A stretch of DNA of 64,000 nt from positions 1-64,000 of the forward strand of contig JBHEQS010000005.1 in assembly GCA_046530765.1 (NCBI GenBank), read 5' to 3'. A model generated the notes under the pieces. It saw only the letters and a program-made list of their open reading frames with translations. It was not told the DNA's origin and ran no database searches. Below are positions 62,598-64,000 of the stretch, piece after piece. The stretch is from Arsenophonus sp046530765 (GTDB lineage: Bacteria; Pseudomonadota; Gammaproteobacteria; Enterobacterales; Enterobacteriaceae). The translations under genes and the position numbers were made by a program. How positions within the stretch are numbered: the stretch's first letter is position 1; each line of letters begins with the position of its first letter.

Positions 62598-64000
62598 TAA
62601 GACATTTGTGTAATTATATTATGATTTAGTGTAATATGGTAATACAAATTGTATTTGATAAAATAATAAAGATATTGTGATATTTTAATATTTAACTATT
62701 ATTTGATATAATTTAATTATTATAGAAAAATTTTGATATATTAGATGCGATCATGTAGTATGGTTTATAAGGTGAATATGTTTTATGATGACTAAATAAC
62801 TGTTTTAACACTTATTAATTTTTTGTATTTAATAAGTTCAGTGTTGAAAAATTTATTTTTATTAAAATCTATCTTATTTTACATCTTTTAAGAAATATCT
62901 ATATAAGAATAGTAATCGCTAAATACAAAATAAATAGTTTTTTATCTGAGTTAGAACAAAAAAACTAATATTATTTATTTAATAATATTGTTCTATTAAT
63001 TTTTAGTTTTACTTTAGATTGTTATTAATATTAACGATGAAGAATCTATGAATTTTAGTGCTAATTAAAATGTACATCCATAATTAGAAATAATATATTT
63101 TCATTGCTATATACATGTAGCATTATTATGTTGTTAATTAATCTACAATATAATAAAATTTGAAGCGAGTTATATTATTTAGCATAATATAATTAAACTG
63201 GATATAATTAGTATCTGTGAAGCATATTTAATTTATTAGTTTTTCAATTTATTTAATGTTGTAGTAAACATAATTATAATCAAAATAAATAAAGTAATTA
63301 GAAAATAATTATTTATTTTACATCAATAAAAATATATGATGATTTATGATAAATAATATTATTAAGCTTTACTTAAATAAATTTTGTATCAATCGAATAA
63401 GTTATTTGTAAGATATGTAGTTGTTAACTATCATTTTATTAGTATTCGACATCATAATATATAATATTCATTTAATATTTTTATTTATTTTATTAATAAA
63501 TTGATGTTGTGCACTATGTCTATGTATGCGCTAAATATTTTATATAAATTTATCATTAAAAATAAAATTTTATTAAATAATTATTGTTATTTGCCAATAT
63601 TTGATTAAAAAATTATTGTGTATCAGTGTTATATCTCATTACGCTTAATCAATATAATATCTAATACAATAATATTTTTTTAATAAATTTTTATTTGCTA
63701 ATTAATAAAATAAAATGAGAAATAACTTATTTAAAATTAATGTTATCTACTAAACAGTAGATATATTTTTATATATATTTGTTCTGTATCATAAATTATT
63801 TACTAAAAATTAACTCCTAATCTGAGTTATATTATTAAATAAATCAATAATTTTCTAATAGTTATACACCATTTACTTAATACTTTATTTTGCTAATAAT
63901 TAAAATAATATTTATCGCATAATTTATTAATATGCAATATATATAGTTTTGTTATGTTCATGTTATTAAAAGAAATATAGATTTTATTCACAAACGATAT

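Larger units (their letters stand above)
60497..64000. other. gene-free AT-rich region at the right edge
   Basis: 3.5 kb after the cca start with no readable gene or RNA. It contains tandem repeats at 60751-60780, 61074-61107 and 61171-61206, and hairpins at 62407-62443 and 62552-62597. Confidence 0.65.

Overview
The window looks like a chromosome segment of a host-restricted gammaproteobacterial (Enterobacterales-like) insect endosymbiont. Three things point there. The proteins align almost end to end with their E. coli counterparts, often at the same length (FtsI 588, MraY 360, MurG 355, AceE 887, RpoD 613, DnaG 581, RpsU 71 residues). Gene order follows E. coli. Base composition is extremely AT-rich, and only about half of the window is coding, because long gene-free AT tracts separate intact gene blocks. 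I cannot name the genus from sequence reading alone.

Layout. 1-5705: gene-free, with two microsatellites and a series of perfect hairpins. 5706-23058: complete dcw (division and cell wall) cluster on the + strand: rsmH, ftsL, ftsI, murE, murF, mraY, murD, ftsW, murG, murC, ddlB, ftsQ, ftsA, ftsZ, lpxC. mraZ is missing. 23157-23642 (-): DUF721/DciA-like gene. 23643-24320: the secM slot, which holds a decayed coding stretch ending in the SecM arrest core IRAGP. 24321-27038: secA. 28384-28527 (-): yacG, a small zinc protein of 47 residues. 29311-29937 (-): coaE. 33406-39023: aceE-aceF-lpd (pyruvate dehydrogenase). 39024-49489: a 10.5 kb desert. 49490-49562: a single tRNA, tRNA-Ile2(CAU). 52693-56786 (-): rpoD, dnaG, rpsU (macromolecular synthesis operon). 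57068-58108: tsaD. 58894-59256: folB, converging with cca (59258-60496, -). 60497-64000: gene-free.

How the genes fit together. The first block makes lipid II (MurC/D/E/F, DdlB, MraY, MurG), polymerises it at the septum (FtsW, FtsI) and builds the Z ring (FtsZ, FtsA, FtsQ, FtsL). LpxC starts lipid A synthesis. The cell therefore appears to keep a wall, a septum and probably LPS, unlike the most reduced symbionts. SecA drives export, PDH feeds acetyl-CoA, CoaE completes CoA, FolB serves folate synthesis. RpoD, DnaG, RpsU, TsaD, Cca and tRNA-Ile2 are core information-processing genes.

Most notable: (1) the secM relic in its ancestral position; (2) a retained DciA-like gene beside it; (3) a family of near-perfect long hairpins in the deserts; (4) microsatellites of which most have an 8-bp unit; (5) gaps that match the slots of lost genes (secM, zapD, plsY, uppP); (6) small protein-level changes: a single lipoyl domain in AceF, an altered LpxC C-terminal tail, a changed SSHGL motif in MurE, and an eroded HD domain in Cca.
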